NCBI RefSeq assembly: GCF_014224155.1
Contig: NZ_JAASUI010000001.1
Location: forward strand, 744,001 to 808,000
Length of the DNA stretch: 64,000 nucleotides
Source: Listeria cossartiae subsp. cossartiae
GTDB lineage: Bacteria > Bacillota > Bacilli > Lactobacillales > Listeriaceae
Direction of reading: 5' to 3'
Position 1 is the stretch's first letter; each line of letters begins with the position of its first letter. The notes beneath the pieces are model-generated. The model did no database searches. It saw nothing but the letters and a program-made list of their open reading frames with translations, and was not told the origin of the DNA. Below are positions 8,946 through 17,828 of the stretch, one piece after another. The position numbers and the translations under genes were made by a program.

Positions 8946-8968
8946 TAAAAAATAGGAGTGGTTCATAG

Positions 8969-9748
8969 ATGTTAGAAAAAAACTACAAATTTTTACTTTG
9001 GATTTATATATTCTGGTTTTTAGGCAGTGTATTGCTTGTTTCCTTGCATATTATTCCACCAGAGTTAACGGCGATTCAATCGTTATTTTTAGTCTTTACT
9101 GGTGTGTTTGCGGCTGTTTTCTTTATTATGCAATATGGTAAATGGCTAGGTTCGGCAATCACGTTACTTATCTTTGTGGTGAGTACTTGTATCGAGTGGA
9201 TGCAGTTGAGTTATACGGATGAGTATATCGGTTCTGCGCTGGGTGGAAGTGTATACGGGATTCCGGTTACGATGGGCTTTATCTGGGTCGGGATGGTTGC
9301 GGGTACACACATTATCGCTCGAGAAATTACGCTAAAAATTAATATTGACTGGATTCGCGGCGGGATTTATTCCTTTATTGCTGCAACGATGGTGATGATT
9401 TTTGAAGTGTTGATCGAGCCAATCACGATGCAATCCAAACAACTATACATTACGCAGAATGGATTCACAATATTGCAACTATCGGATTTTGTTAATTGGT
9501 GGTTGTTAGGTCTTATTTTACATTTAATGATTTACTTTATTTTGAGTTTGACGGACAGTTGGGGACGCCTCAAATATCCGGATTTAAAATCAGAAATTGT
9601 TATTGTTTATTGGATTATCATTGCCTTTTTCGTATTTTTATCGTTTTATCTTGATTTATGGACATCGATTGCGATTATCATTGTTTCCAATATTATTTTT
9701 ACGGCTTGTTATTTTTTCAGCCTGGAAAAAGAAAAGAAATCCGAGTAA
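8969..9748 (+). CDS. carotenoid biosynthesis-type membrane protein (DUF422/CruF-like)
   Basis: This is a 259-residue polytopic membrane protein. The motifs 'FVVSTCIEWMQLSYTDEYIGSALGGSVYGIPVTMGFIWVGM', only partly quoted here as 'CIEWMQ' and 'YGIPVTMGFIW', and the later 'WLLGLILH' fit the carotenoid hydratase family (bisanhydrobacterioruberin hydratase CruF/DUF422). Those enzymes hydrate the end groups of acyclic carotenoids in the membrane. A CrtI/CrtN-type desaturase is encoded convergently next door, which supports a shared isoprenoid pathway, though no phytoene or diapophytoene synthase is visible in the window. The gene has its own promoter and ends within the shared terminator. The true substrate in this organism is unknown. 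Confidence 0.65.
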   Translation: MLEKNYKFLLWIYIFWFLGSVLLVSLHIIPPELTAIQSLFLVFTGVFAAVFFIMQYGKWLGSAITLLIFVVSTCIEWMQLSYTDEYIGSALGGSVYGIPVTMGFIWVGMVAGTHIIAREITLKINIDWIRGGIYSFIAATMVMIFEVLIEPITMQSKQLYITQNGFTILQLSDFVNWWLLGLILHLMIYFILSLTDSWGRLKYPDLKSEIVIVYWIIIAFFVFLSFYLDLWTSIAIIIVSNIIFTACYFFSLEKEKKSE

Positions 9749-9770
9749 TCATTCGGATTTCTTTTCTTTT
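9732..9770. terminator. bidirectional terminator with both stop codons in its loop
   Basis: A perfect 13-bp stem (9732-9744 with 9753-9765) has an 8-base loop. The loop holds the TAA of the plus-strand gene (9746-9748) and the TGA of the minus-strand gene (9749-9751). T runs follow on both sides. Confidence 0.85.
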
Positions 9771-11215
9771 TGTAAAAACTTCTGCGTGGCGATTTGGGCA
9801 TTTTCGATAATAAAAGGAAGGGAGCTACCCGACATTGCGCCGGCGCCAATCACAAATAAATTTTTGAATTTAGGTGATTTTTTCGAAGGGTGCAAGAAGC
9901 CATGTTGGCGCCATAAATGTTGCAAACCAAAGATAGCCCCGTATTTAACATGATATTTCTTTTCCCAGTCTATTGGGGTAATAATATATTCTTCTTCAAT
10001 ATAATCTTCTAAATCTGGCACATCTAAACGCTCTTTTACGGTATCTAAAATTAATTTCCGAAAAGCGGGTGTTTCTTTTTGCCAATCGATGTTGCTCGTA
10101 TTATTTGGGACGGGCACCATAATGCGGACGCTAGAATGATTGATTGGTGCCATCGTATTGTCTGTTGCGGAAGGATTGGTCAAATGAATCGATAAATCTT
10201 GGGATAAAATTTTCTTATGTATGGTATTATTCGCAAATTCGCGGTAATTTTTTGGAAAAATAATCGATTGATGCGAAAAAGGCAAGACCGTTTTTAAGCC
10301 AAGGTAAATGATAAAAGCGGAAGAGGAATATTCTTTCGTTTCCAATTTGCTCGGCGGTTCATTGGTTAAGGAATAAATAAAATCCAAATTAGTGAAATAA
10401 TAATCTGCCTCAATTGTTTTACCATTGGCAAGCACGGCGCCTGTAATGTCTTTGCCGTTTGTTTCGAACTCGGTTACTTCGGAATTAAAGAAGAATTTTC
10501 CTTTATTCTCCGTAACTACTTGTTGCATCGCCTCGACAATTTTATTTTGTCCACCGATGGGATGGAAGGTGCCGTAGTAGTATTCCGAAAAGGGGATAAT
10601 ACTATAAGCCGCGGGGATATCCCATGGTGACATTCCTAAGTAGCGCATTTGCAACGAAAAAGCGAGACGAAGGTTTCTACTATTAAAATATCGCGCTAAA
10701 TCATCCATTAAAGATCTTCCAAGCGTCAAACTAGGAATAGCACGCAAAGTTGTCGGGCGGAAAAAATCAAACAACGAACTATAATTAAATTGATTGAGCG
10801 GGGAAACATAGAGCATTTTTTTCGTATTTTCTTTCATAAAGCGTTCAAAGCCATCTTCTTCTCCGGGGAAATACGTTTTAATTACGGCTTTTGTTTCAGA
10901 ATGATCACTATAAAGTGGAAAAGTAATATCTTCAAAATAAAGTGTATGTATTGGATTAATCGGTAAAAGAGAAACATAGTCCAAAATATTTCGATGACAG
11001 TCCATAAAAAGAGAAGTCAGAATATGCGTCATCGTGAGCGCAGAAGGACCGACATCGAATGAGTATTTACCCATTTTGTGTAGCGCAGTTCTGCCGCCAA
11101 TGCGATCATTTTTTTCATAGATGCTTACTTGATAGCCGAGCTGGCTTAGTAACATCCCAGCAGCCAAGCCACCTGGTCCAGCTCCAATAATGGCGATTTT
11201 CTTTTTACTCTCCAA
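9749..11215 (-). CDS. phytoene desaturase-like FAD oxidoreductase (CrtI/CrtN family)
   Basis: The N-terminus 'KKIAIIGAGPGGLAAGMLL' is a dinucleotide (FAD) binding fold. It is followed by 'GGRTALHKMGKYSFDVGPSALTM', the signature of carotenoid desaturases, partly quoted. The C-terminal 'LFVIGAGAMSGSSLPF' matches the family's second FAD motif (usually GGxTHPGxGxPG), in altered form. Such enzymes desaturate or oxidise C30/C40 isoprenoids at the membrane. I chose the TTG at 11215 because AAGGAGCG sits six bases upstream. An ATG at 11278 would start inside the terminator hairpin of the preceding gene. Length is then 488 residues, usual for the family. It faces the DUF422 gene. Confidence 0.72.
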   Translation of the reverse strand: MESKKKIAIIGAGPGGLAAGMLLSQLGYQVSIYEKNDRIGGRTALHKMGKYSFDVGPSALTMTHILTSLFMDCHRNILDYVSLLPINPIHTLYFEDITFPLYSDHSETKAVIKTYFPGEEDGFERFMKENTKKMLYVSPLNQFNYSSLFDFFRPTTLRAIPSLTLGRSLMDDLARYFNSRNLRLAFSLQMRYLGMSPWDIPAAYSIIPFSEYYYGTFHPIGGQNKIVEAMQQVVTENKGKFFFNSEVTEFETNGKDITGAVLANGKTIEADYYFTNLDFIYSLTNEPPSKLETKEYSSSAFIIYLGLKTVLPFSHQSIIFPKNYREFANNTIHKKILSQDLSIHLTNPSATDNTMAPINHSSVRIMVPVPNNTSNIDWQKETPAFRKLILDTVKERLDVPDLEDYIEEEYIITPIDWEKKYHVKYGAIFGLQHLWRQHGFLHPSKKSPKFKNLFVIGAGAMSGSSLPFIIENAQIATQKFLQKEKKSE

Positions 11216-11252
11216 ATTAAACGCTCCTTTTCCCGTTTTTCTACATATAAAA

Positions 11253-11302
11253 AACGCAAAAACATAAAGCATTATCACACGGAAATGCTTTATTTTTGCG
11301 CA
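11253..11302 (-). terminator. terminator after the ykvS-like gene
   Basis: On the minus strand a long stem (GCAAAAATAAAGCATT with AATGCTTTATGTTTTTGC, one mismatch) leads into TTTTT at ~11250. It separates the DUF2187 gene from the desaturase gene. Confidence 0.75.
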
Positions 11303-11323
11303 CTTAAAAAACTATTTTGTTTA

Positions 11324-11533
11324 TTATTCTTCGGTTTCTTCTTCGTCTTCTTCCACAGAATGAATAATTTGGTAATTTTTGTGGTTTACAACGGTTTTCT
11401 CTTCAATACCTAAATCTTTAAAATTTTCCATATAAGTTAAGTCGACAATAACGGAATTTTCATTGAGCTTCTCAACGATTCCTGTTAAGCCATCCTTAAA
11501 TTCAATAATGTCTCCAACATGTGCTTTTGCCAT
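11324..11533 (-). CDS. DUF2187 (YkvS-like) small protein
   Basis: This is a 69-residue acidic protein with the pattern 'GDIIEFKDGLTGIVEKLNENSVIVDLTY', which fits an SH3-like/KOW beta-barrel as in B. subtilis YkvS (DUF2187). The tail is a run of Glu/Asp. Its biochemical role is not known; the fold would suit binding of nucleic acid or protein. The ATG at 11533 is chosen over the farther ATG at 11593 because GGAG lies directly upstream and homologues begin at this 'MAK' position. In B. subtilis ykvS likewise lies in the region of ptsHI, consistent with the divergent ptsH here. Confidence 0.75.
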   Translation of the reverse strand: MAKAHVGDIIEFKDGLTGIVEKLNENSVIVDLTYMENFKDLGIEEKTVVNHKNYQIIHSVEEDEEETEE

Positions 11534-11901
11534 TGTTATCACTCCTTCAATTTTCGGTGTTGCCACTATCTTGCTGAAAAAGAATGTATGCATTTTTGAA
11601 CCTTCCTTAAATTCTGCACTAAAAAGCCATTAAAATCAACTATAAGCCATTAAAAAGTGTATTTTAAATAAAAAAGGAATCATTTTGTTAATAAATTTAT
11701 AGAAAACGCTCCCTTTTCTCTGGCTTATAAAGAAGGAAACAGGGCAGACGGCAAAAAAATATTCTAAAAAATTTTTAATCAAATAGTTGTAACAATAGTT
11801 AAAACATGGTACTCTTTTTAATTGAGGGATAGTCTTTTTTGTCGAAATTTTTTCGGCTTAAAAGGTTACAACAAATTTCTTTACAAAGGAGAATGTAAAT
11901 T
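11534..11901 (+). promoter_or_regulatory. intergenic region with ptsHI promoter
   Basis: This stretch lies between divergent genes. A probable ptsHI promoter is TTGTAA (11787-11792), 17 bp and TACTCT (11810-11815) with a TG extension, leaving a ~80-nt leader. A direct repeat of AAGCCATTAAAA (~11621-11655) is visible with no assigned role. AAAGGAG precedes ptsH. Confidence 0.45.
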
Positions 11902-12168
11902 ATGGAACAAGCAAGTTTTGTAGTAATCGATGAAACAGGAATTCACGCACGCCCAGCAACTCTATTGGTGCAGGCTGCAAGTAAATACAGCTCTGACGTT
12001 CAAATTGAATACACTGGTAAAAAAGTAAACCTTAAATCAATCATGGGCGTTATGTCTTTAGGTATTGGTAAAGGCGCTGACATCACTATCTACACTGAAG
12101 GTAGCGATGAAAAAGAAGCAATCGAAGGACTAACTGAAGTTCTTAAGAAAGAAGGATTGGCTGAATAA
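11902..12168 (+). CDS. ptsH: phosphocarrier protein HPr
   Basis: HPr is the general energy-coupling protein of the phosphotransferase system. It takes phosphate from enzyme I on His15 (motif GIHARPAT) and passes it to sugar-specific EIIA domains. Ser46 (KSIMGVMSL) is the HprK regulatory site, and P-Ser-HPr is the CcpA co-repressor in low-GC Gram-positives. At 88 residues it is the standard length. The stop overlaps the ptsI start by one base (TAATG), so the two genes are translationally coupled. Confidence 0.98.
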
Positions 12169-13886
12169 TGGCTAAAGAGTTGAAAGGTATCGCAGCATCT
12201 GATGGGATTGCCATTGCGAAAGCTTATCTGCTCGTTGAACCTGATCTTTCCTATGAAAAAACAGAAGTTACGGATGTTGAAAGTGAAGTAAAACGTTTTG
12301 AAAGCGCGTTAGAAGTTTCTAAAAAAGAACTTTCAATGATCCGTGAGAAAGCTGCTAAAGACTTAGGCGAAGATAAGGCTCAAATTTTTGATGCGCATCT
12401 TCTAGTTTTAAATGATCCTGAATTAACAGGACCAATCGAAGAAAGCATTAAAAACGCTAAAACGAATGCAGAAACAGCTTTACAAGAAACGACAGACATG
12501 TTTATTGGTATGTTTGAATCTATGGACAACGAATACATGCGTGAACGTGCAGCGGATATTAAAGATGTACGTAAACGTGTTCTTTCTCACTTACTAGGTG
12601 TAACTATTCCTAATCCAGCTTTAATTGATGAGGAAGTAGTTGTTGTTGCAGCTGATTTAACGCCTTCTGATACCGCACAACTTAACCGTAACTTTGTTAA
12701 AGGTTTCGTGACGGATATTGGTGGTCGTACTTCTCACTCCGCTATTATGGCGCGCTCTCTTGAAATTCCAGCAGTAGTTGGAACAAAAGAAGTTACTGCT
12801 AGCGTAGCGAAAAACGATATTGTTATTATTGATGGTTTGGAAGGTAATGTTATCATCCACCCAACAGAAGAACAAATCGCTCACTATGAAAAAATTAAAT
12901 CTGATTTTGCTTTACAACAAGCAGAATGGGATAAACTTAAAAATGAAAAAACCGTTTCTAAAGACGGTGTTCACGTGGAGCTTGCAGCAAACATCGGAAC
13001 TCCGAATGATTTAGAAGGTGTTATTTCTAACGGCGGGGAAGCAGTTGGACTTTATCGTACAGAATTCTTGTACATGGGTCGCGACAATTTCCCAACAGAA
13101 GAAGAGCAATTTGAAGCGTATAAAGCAGTTGTATCCGGAATGGACGGAAAATCTGTGGTTGTTCGTACATTAGATATCGGTGGCGACAAAACGTTACCAT
13201 ACCTAGAACTTCCTGAAGAAATGAACCCATTCTTAGGATTCCGCGCAATTCGTCTTTGTTTTGCGAATGAAGAATTATTCCGTACACAACTTCGCGCGTT
13301 ACTTCGTGCAAGTGTATATGGTAACTTAAAAATTATGTTCCCGATGATTGCAACAGTAAATGAATTCCGTCAAGCACGTGATATTTTACTAGACGAAAAA
13401 GCGAAACTAAAAGCTGCTGGAACAGAAGTATCTGATTCCATCGAACTTGGAATTATGATTGAAATTCCTGCTGCTGCCGTTTTAGCTGATCAATTTGCAA
13501 AAGAAGTTGATTTCTTCTCTATCGGAACAAATGACTTAATTCAGTATACAATGGCTGCTGACCGTATGAACGAACGCGTTTCTTACCTATATCAACCATA
13601 CAATCCATCCATTTTACGTTTAGTTAAAATGGTAATTGACGCTTCTCATAAAGAGGGCAAATGGACTGGTATGTGCGGAGAAATGGCTGGAGATCAAACG
13701 GCTGTACCACTTCTTTTAGGCTTAGGCTTAGATGAGTTTTCAATGAGTGCTTCAAGCATTCTTAAATCTCGTTCGTTAATCAAACGTTTAGATCAATCTG
13801 AAATGGTGAAATTAGCGGAAGAAGCTTTAAACAAATCTACAGCAGAAGAAGTTGTAGAATTAGTTGAAAAATATACTGCAGAGTAA
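12168..13886 (+). CDS. ptsI: PTS enzyme I (phosphoenolpyruvate-protein phosphotransferase)
   Basis: Enzyme I is a cytoplasmic kinase that transfers phosphate from PEP to HPr. At 572 residues it has the HPr-binding helical domain, the phosphohistidine domain with active His190 in 'GGRTSHSAI', and the C-terminal PEP-binding TIM barrel containing 'DIGGDK', 'GTNDLIQY' and the catalytic Cys motif 'GMCGEMAGD'. All expected motifs are intact. It is the second gene of the ptsHI operon and ends at a clear terminator. Confidence 0.98.
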   Translation: MAKELKGIAASDGIAIAKAYLLVEPDLSYEKTEVTDVESEVKRFESALEVSKKELSMIREKAAKDLGEDKAQIFDAHLLVLNDPELTGPIEESIKNAKTNAETALQETTDMFIGMFESMDNEYMRERAADIKDVRKRVLSHLLGVTIPNPALIDEEVVVVAADLTPSDTAQLNRNFVKGFVTDIGGRTSHSAIMARSLEIPAVVGTKEVTASVAKNDIVIIDGLEGNVIIHPTEEQIAHYEKIKSDFALQQAEWDKLKNEKTVSKDGVHVELAANIGTPNDLEGVISNGGEAVGLYRTEFLYMGRDNFPTEEEQFEAYKAVVSGMDGKSVVVRTLDIGGDKTLPYLELPEEMNPFLGFRAIRLCFANEELFRTQLRALLRASVYGNLKIMFPMIATVNEFRQARDILLDEKAKLKAAGTEVSDSIELGIMIEIPAAAVLADQFAKEVDFFSIGTNDLIQYTMAADRMNERVSYLYQPYNPSILRLVKMVIDASHKEGKWTGMCGEMAGDQTAVPLLLGLGLDEFSMSASSILKSRSLIKRLDQSEMVKLAEEALNKSTAEEVVELVEKYTAE

Positions 13887-13898
13887 TCTCTGATGGAA

Positions 13899-13930
13899 GG
13901 CCTAGACATTTTTCGTGTCTAGGTCTTTTT
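13899..13930 (+). terminator. ptsHI terminator
   Basis: A 10-bp stem with one G-U pair (13899-13908 with 13916-13925) is followed by TTTTT, 13 bases after the ptsI stop. Confidence 0.85.
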
Positions 13931-13997
13931 ATGTTGTGAAATAGAAGCCTCCCAAGTATAATTGGGAGGAAAGTTAGTTTTAAAGGGGGCAACAAGG

Positions 13998-15032
13998 TTG
14001 GTTATCTACATATTAGCAGGCTTTTTTCTGCTACTTTTCATTGTTTTGTCGATTATAGATAGACGACGAATTAGCAATGGGATTGTTTTGACAATGGCGC
14101 TATTTTTTTCAGTGCTTTCGGTTGTTTATGCTACTTTTTCAAAAGGGAATGAGCTACTCGTCTCGATTATGGGAACGGTATTACTTTTATTAGTGTTACT
14201 TATTCCGTTTTTTGTTATTGGGATTGCAACGATGCTCATTGTCAACGGGCGGTTAATGTTAAAACGAGAAGGGCGTAAATTAGCCAATATGCTGCCGTTA
14301 ATTATTGGTCTAGGTATTTTAGCGTTGATTATTACGTGGTTTGTTAGCATTTTAAAAACAGGTAGTCCGATTCTTGGGATTGCGATTGTCTTTATCGTGG
14401 CATTAGTTGGTTATTTTTCGTTCTTATTTTTATCGTTTCTTTTATCTACGTTTCTCTACCAATTTAACTTTCCGAGGTATAATCAAGATTTTTTGATTGT
14501 GCTTGGGAGTGGCTTGATAGGAGGCGACAGAGTACCACCGCTGCTTGCTAGTCGACTGAATCGCGCAATCAAGTTCTACGACAAGCAATATGCTAAAAAA
14601 GGCAAACGGGCGACATTTATCGTTTCTGGTGGTCAAGGTGCTAATGAGACTATTTCTGAAGCGGAAGCAATGCGAGGTTATTTGATTGACCAAGGTATCG
14701 ATGAAGATTTTATTATTATGGAAGATAAATCAGTGAACACCCTGCAAAATATGAAATTCTCAAAAGCGAAAATGGATGCGATTATGCCAAGTTATCATAG
14801 TTTATTTTCAACGAATAATTTTCATTTGTTTCGGGCGGGTATTTATGCAAGAAAAGCTGGTTTGAAAAGTCAGGGAATTGGTGCAAAAACGGCTTTATAC
14901 TATATGCCCAATGCGTTAATCCGAGAATTTATCGCGATTACGGTGATGTATAAAAAAGCACATCTGATTTTACTCGGTTTATTAGTATTGTTTTTTGTGT
15001 TTTTAGGAATTATTGGTATTACTTTTAGTTAG
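13998..15032 (+). CDS. DUF218/YdcF-like membrane protein
   Basis: This 344-residue protein has about five N-terminal transmembrane helices, a soluble domain and a C-terminal helix. The domain begins 'DFLIVLGSGLIGGDRVPPLLASRL' and contains 'ATFIVSGGQGANETISEAEAMRGYL' and 'EDKSVNT', partly quoted. These are marks of the DUF218 (YdcF/SanA/ElyC) family. ElyC and SanA affect envelope integrity and possibly lipid-carrier use in Gram-negatives; the activity is not firmly known. I place the start at TTG 13998 because AAAGGGGG lies eight bases upstream. An upstream in-frame TTG at 13962 lacks such a site. The stop is 9 bp before the next gene, so the two are likely co-transcribed. Confidence 0.72.
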   Translation: MVIYILAGFFLLLFIVLSIIDRRRISNGIVLTMALFFSVLSVVYATFSKGNELLVSIMGTVLLLLVLLIPFFVIGIATMLIVNGRLMLKREGRKLANMLPLIIGLGILALIITWFVSILKTGSPILGIAIVFIVALVGYFSFLFLSFLLSTFLYQFNFPRYNQDFLIVLGSGLIGGDRVPPLLASRLNRAIKFYDKQYAKKGKRATFIVSGGQGANETISEAEAMRGYLIDQGIDEDFIIMEDKSVNTLQNMKFSKAKMDAIMPSYHSLFSTNNFHLFRAGIYARKAGLKSQGIGAKTALYYMPNALIREFIAITVMYKKAHLILLGLLVLFFVFLGIIGITFS

Positions 15033-15041
15033 GAGGCTGAA

Positions 15042-15905
15042 ATGATGGAGAAAATTGGATTTGTTGGTACAGGTGTGATGGGTGCGAGCATGGCGGGGCA
15101 TTTGCTAGAAGCTGGCTATGAAGTATTTATTTATACGCGCACGAAAACCAAAGCGGAAGGGTTATTGAGCAAAGGCGCACACTGGGAAGAAACGCCGGCT
15201 GGACTTGCAAGTAAAGTAGATGTATTGATTTCAATGGTAGGTTATCCACAAGATGTAGAAGCCTTATATTTAGGCGAAAATGGCATTTTAGAAAACCTAG
15301 CAGCTGGATCTGTTGCGGTGGATATGACGACTTCATCCCCTGCATTAGCGCAAAAAATGGCGGAAGTTGCTATCCAAAAAGAAATTGGAATGCTGGATGC
15401 GCCTGTTTCTGGTGGCGACATCGGCGCGAAAAATGGCACATTAGCTATTATGGTTGGCGGAGCAGAAGAGACATTTCTTCAAGTGAAACCAATCTTTGAA
15501 ATCCTTGGAAGCAGTGTGGTACTACAAGGAACCGCTGGAGCAGGACAGCACACTAAAATGGTCAATCAAATTGCCATTGCATCCAATATGATTGGCGTAA
15601 CTGAAGCCATCATTTATGCGGAAACGGCAGGACTTAATCCGTCGCGCGTCCTTGAGTCAATTTCTGGCGGAGCAGCGGGAAGTTGGTCGCTTTCTAATTT
15701 GATTCCACGCGTATTAAAAGATGATTTTTCACCGGGATTCTTTATTAAACATTTTATTAAAGACATGGGAATCGCGATTTCTGAAGCGAAACAAATGGGA
15801 CTTGAATTACCAGGCTTACTTTTAGCAGAAAAAATGTACCAAACATTAGCAGAGCGAGGTTTAAGCGAAGAAGGAACACAGGCTTTAATTAAATATTACC
15901 GTTAA
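15042..15905 (+). CDS. 3-hydroxyisobutyrate/beta-hydroxyacid dehydrogenase family protein
   Basis: This 287-residue NAD(P)-dependent oxidoreductase has an N-terminal Rossmann motif 'IGFVGTGVMGASMAGHL', the substrate-binding 'DAPVSGGDIGAKNGTL' and the catalytic lysine segment 'GAGQHTKMVNQI', all matching the HIBADH/tartronate semialdehyde reductase/GLYR group. The exact substrate (3-hydroxyisobutyrate, glyoxylate, succinic semialdehyde or another) cannot be told from sequence. AGGAGG lies before tandem ATG codons at 15042 and 15045. It probably shares a transcript with the DUF218 gene and ends in a bidirectional terminator. Confidence 0.82.
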   Translation: MMEKIGFVGTGVMGASMAGHLLEAGYEVFIYTRTKTKAEGLLSKGAHWEETPAGLASKVDVLISMVGYPQDVEALYLGENGILENLAAGSVAVDMTTSSPALAQKMAEVAIQKEIGMLDAPVSGGDIGAKNGTLAIMVGGAEETFLQVKPIFEILGSSVVLQGTAGAGQHTKMVNQIAIASNMIGVTEAIIYAETAGLNPSRVLESISGGAAGSWSLSNLIPRVLKDDFSPGFFIKHFIKDMGIAISEAKQMGLELPGLLLAEKMYQTLAERGLSEEGTQALIKYYR

Positions 15906-15941
15906 AAAATAGCCCAACCACTAGGTTGGGCTATTTTTTAT
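15904..15941. terminator. bidirectional terminator
   Basis: A perfect 15-bp stem (15904-15918 with 15925-15939) with A and T flanks serves the dehydrogenase gene and the convergent aminotransferase gene, whose stop lies inside the right arm. Confidence 0.88.
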
Positions 15942-17083
15942 TTTTCTATAAAAGCAGCCATTCGGTCTAATGCTTCTGCTAAATTATTAAAAGAAGTAGC
16001 GTAAGAAAGGCGGAAATAACGGTCGCCTTTTTCTGAAAAAGCATTGCCGGGAACGACAGCTACTTTGGCTTCTTCCGCTAGTTTAACGGCCCAGTCAAAG
16101 GAATTTTCTTGGATCGTATCTGGCAGCTTAACAAAGAAGTAAAATGCGCCATCGGGAGGAATAACAGTAAATCCCATTTTTTCTAAACGGTCTTGTGTGA
16201 AATTAGCTCTTGTTTTATACTCAGTGCGCATTTGGAACGCGTCATCTTTTCCGTTTGTAAGTGCTTCTAATGCCGCTTTTTGGGAAATCGAACTAGCGCA
16301 TGTAACGGAATATTGATGGATTTTTAACATTTCGGTTGTGAGACTTTCTGGGGCAAGCAAGAAGCCTATTCGCCAGCCAATCATCGCATGAGACTTAGAT
16401 AAGCCATTGATAACAATTGTTTGTTCTTTCAACATTGGCGCGATGCTCACGTGCTCTTCGTGATAGGTTAGTTCGCTATAAATTTCATCAGCAATCACGA
16501 AAATTCCTGTATCTTTCAGGACGTCTGCTAGTGCCGCAAGTTCTTCTTTGGTCAAAGTTACGCCCGTTGGATTGGAAGGATACGGTATGATTAAGGCTTT
16601 CGTTTTAGGTGTAATATGCGCACGTAATTGTTCCGGTGTTAATTTGAAATTCGTCTCGGTTGTATCGACTTTGATTGGTTGTGCTTTATTCAAAGTAATA
16701 AGTGGTTCATAGCCAGGATAAATTGGGTCAGGTAAAATTACTTCATCACCTGGTTCTAAAATGGTTTGCAAGGCAACTGAAATAGCTTCTGTAGCGCCCA
16801 CTGTGACGATTATTTCTTTATTTGTGTAAGTTAGGTCATATTTTTCGTGAAAGTAGGTAGAGGCCGCTTCTAGCAATTCTGGCATGCCTGCGTTGGGTGT
16901 GTAGTTGGTGAAATTTTCTTCTATTGCTGAAATAGCTGCTTGTTTGACATGTTCTGGTGTTGGAAAGTCAGGTTCGCCAAGTGTTAAGCGAATCATATCG
17001 GGAATGCCCGTTACTCGTGTATTAAACGTTCTGATACCACTTACTTGGATGTCACGTAATTCTGGTCGAATTGATTTTGTCAT
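15938..17083 (-). CDS. patA: class I/II aminotransferase, PatA-like (N-acetyl-L,L-diaminopimelate aminotransferase candidate)
   Basis: This PLP-dependent fold-type I aminotransferase of 381 residues shows 'LTLGEPDFPTPEHVK', 'YPSNPTGVTLT', the cofactor Asp/Tyr 'VIADEIYSEL' and the Schiff-base lysine in 'INGLSKSHAMIGWRIG'. It most resembles B. subtilis PatA, which makes N-acetyl-L,L-diaminopimelate from the keto precursor in the acetylase route to lysine and peptidoglycan. The partners DapH and DapL are encoded 2.5-4.5 kb away on the other strand, which supports this role. The ATG at 17083 is preferred; a GTG at 17092 is in frame. It could also be a broad-range aminotransferase. Confidence 0.78.
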   Translation of the reverse strand: MTKSIRPELRDIQVSGIRTFNTRVTGIPDMIRLTLGEPDFPTPEHVKQAAISAIEENFTNYTPNAGMPELLEAASTYFHEKYDLTYTNKEIIVTVGATEAISVALQTILEPGDEVILPDPIYPGYEPLITLNKAQPIKVDTTETNFKLTPEQLRAHITPKTKALIIPYPSNPTGVTLTKEELAALADVLKDTGIFVIADEIYSELTYHEEHVSIAPMLKEQTIVINGLSKSHAMIGWRIGFLLAPESLTTEMLKIHQYSVTCASSISQKAALEALTNGKDDAFQMRTEYKTRANFTQDRLEKMGFTVIPPDGAFYFFVKLPDTIQENSFDWAVKLAEEAKVAVVPGNAFSEKGDRYFRLSYATSFNNLAEALDRMAAFIEK

Positions 17084-17207
17084 TTTCGTCACCTTTCTTT
17101 ATAAGAAAATCCCGTGAAAATTAGGTGGGAGTAAGCTTCGTAATTTCATTCCATTATAGCTTAAAAAGGAAGAAAAGCAAAATGTCTGAAAATATTACTA
17201 AAAACCC

Positions 17208-17261
17208 TTGCACTTTTATTTGGAATGCTATAAGATAGTTTTAATAATGATAATCATTTTC
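17208..17261 (+). promoter_or_regulatory. promoter with Fur box
   Basis: TTGCAC (17208-17213), 17 bp and TAAGAT (17231-17236) form a promoter. Seven bases downstream of its -10, at 17243-17261, lies a 19-bp sequence that matches the Fur consensus (GATAATGATAATCATTATC) at 17 of 19 positions. Iron-loaded Fur would cover the transcription start. Confidence 0.8.
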
Positions 17262-17302
17262 ATTTAGAAGTGATTAGTTAAATGTGGAAGGGGCCGCCGG
17301 AT

Positions 17303-17524
17303 ATGACTAAACCAGGTAAATATGAAGCTCTCTTTTTTCCAACAAAAGATGGCTTGCTAAAAATACATGCTTATGGCTTTAATCCTTGTGGTTCATGGGG
17401 GGAAGTATTCGCAACAATTGGTGATCAAACGATTTGTGTCAAAGGATTCAATCGTCATAAAACCATTGTGCGAGCTACGAAAATGATTATAAGCTCTACC
17501 GCTAATCGAAAAAACGAATTTTAA
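17303..17524 (+). CDS. small Fur-controlled hypothetical protein
   Basis: This is a 73-residue soluble protein, basic towards the C-terminus, with no transmembrane segment. It begins 'MTKPGKYEALFFPTKDGL' and has two Cys residues but no metal-binding motif I recognise. I do not recognise the family. The start at 17303 is preferred over the in-frame ATG at 17282 because GGAAGGGG lies ~10 bases before it. The upstream Fur box implies expression in iron limitation. The gene stands alone between its promoter and a strong terminator. Confidence 0.65.
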   Translation: MTKPGKYEALFFPTKDGLLKIHAYGFNPCGSWGEVFATIGDQTICVKGFNRHKTIVRATKMIISSTANRKNEF

Positions 17525-17528
17525 TAAT

Positions 17529-17572
17529 CAAAAGACTGTCAAAAAGTGAATGCCTTTTGATAGTCTTTTTTT
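17529..17572 (+). terminator. terminator after the Fur-controlled gene
   Basis: A ~14-bp stem with one mismatch (AAAAGACTGTCAAAA and its partner) ends in a run of seven T residues. Confidence 0.8.
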
Positions 17573-17828
17573 GGAATGAAATACGCATAAAATTAGGTAA
17601 ATCGTGTCTTTCTGGTTAATTTAAAATAATTTCTTTTTCTGAATATTTCCAGAACCCTTGCGTTATACGTGCGGTTTGCGATAAAATTTGGTAGTATAGT
17701 GAAAGAAATAAGATATGGCGAAGAAACCAACTATGAGGAAATATGTGAAAAAGCATTGCCACGCGTGTACTACAGCAAGGTATGCCCATTTTTGCACGTC
17801 AGATGGTGGATTTGAGAGGAGAGGTAAG

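Noticed and set aside
11216..11278. N-terminal extension of the desaturase gene to an ATG at 11278
   Set aside because: That ATG lies in the loop of the terminator hairpin of the preceding gene and would add a non-homologous hydrophobic segment. TTG 11215 has a proper AAGGAGCG.
11621..11655. Direct repeat AAGCCATTAAAA as a possible CRISPR or transposon end
   Set aside because: There are only two short copies with no spacer regularity or associated genes.
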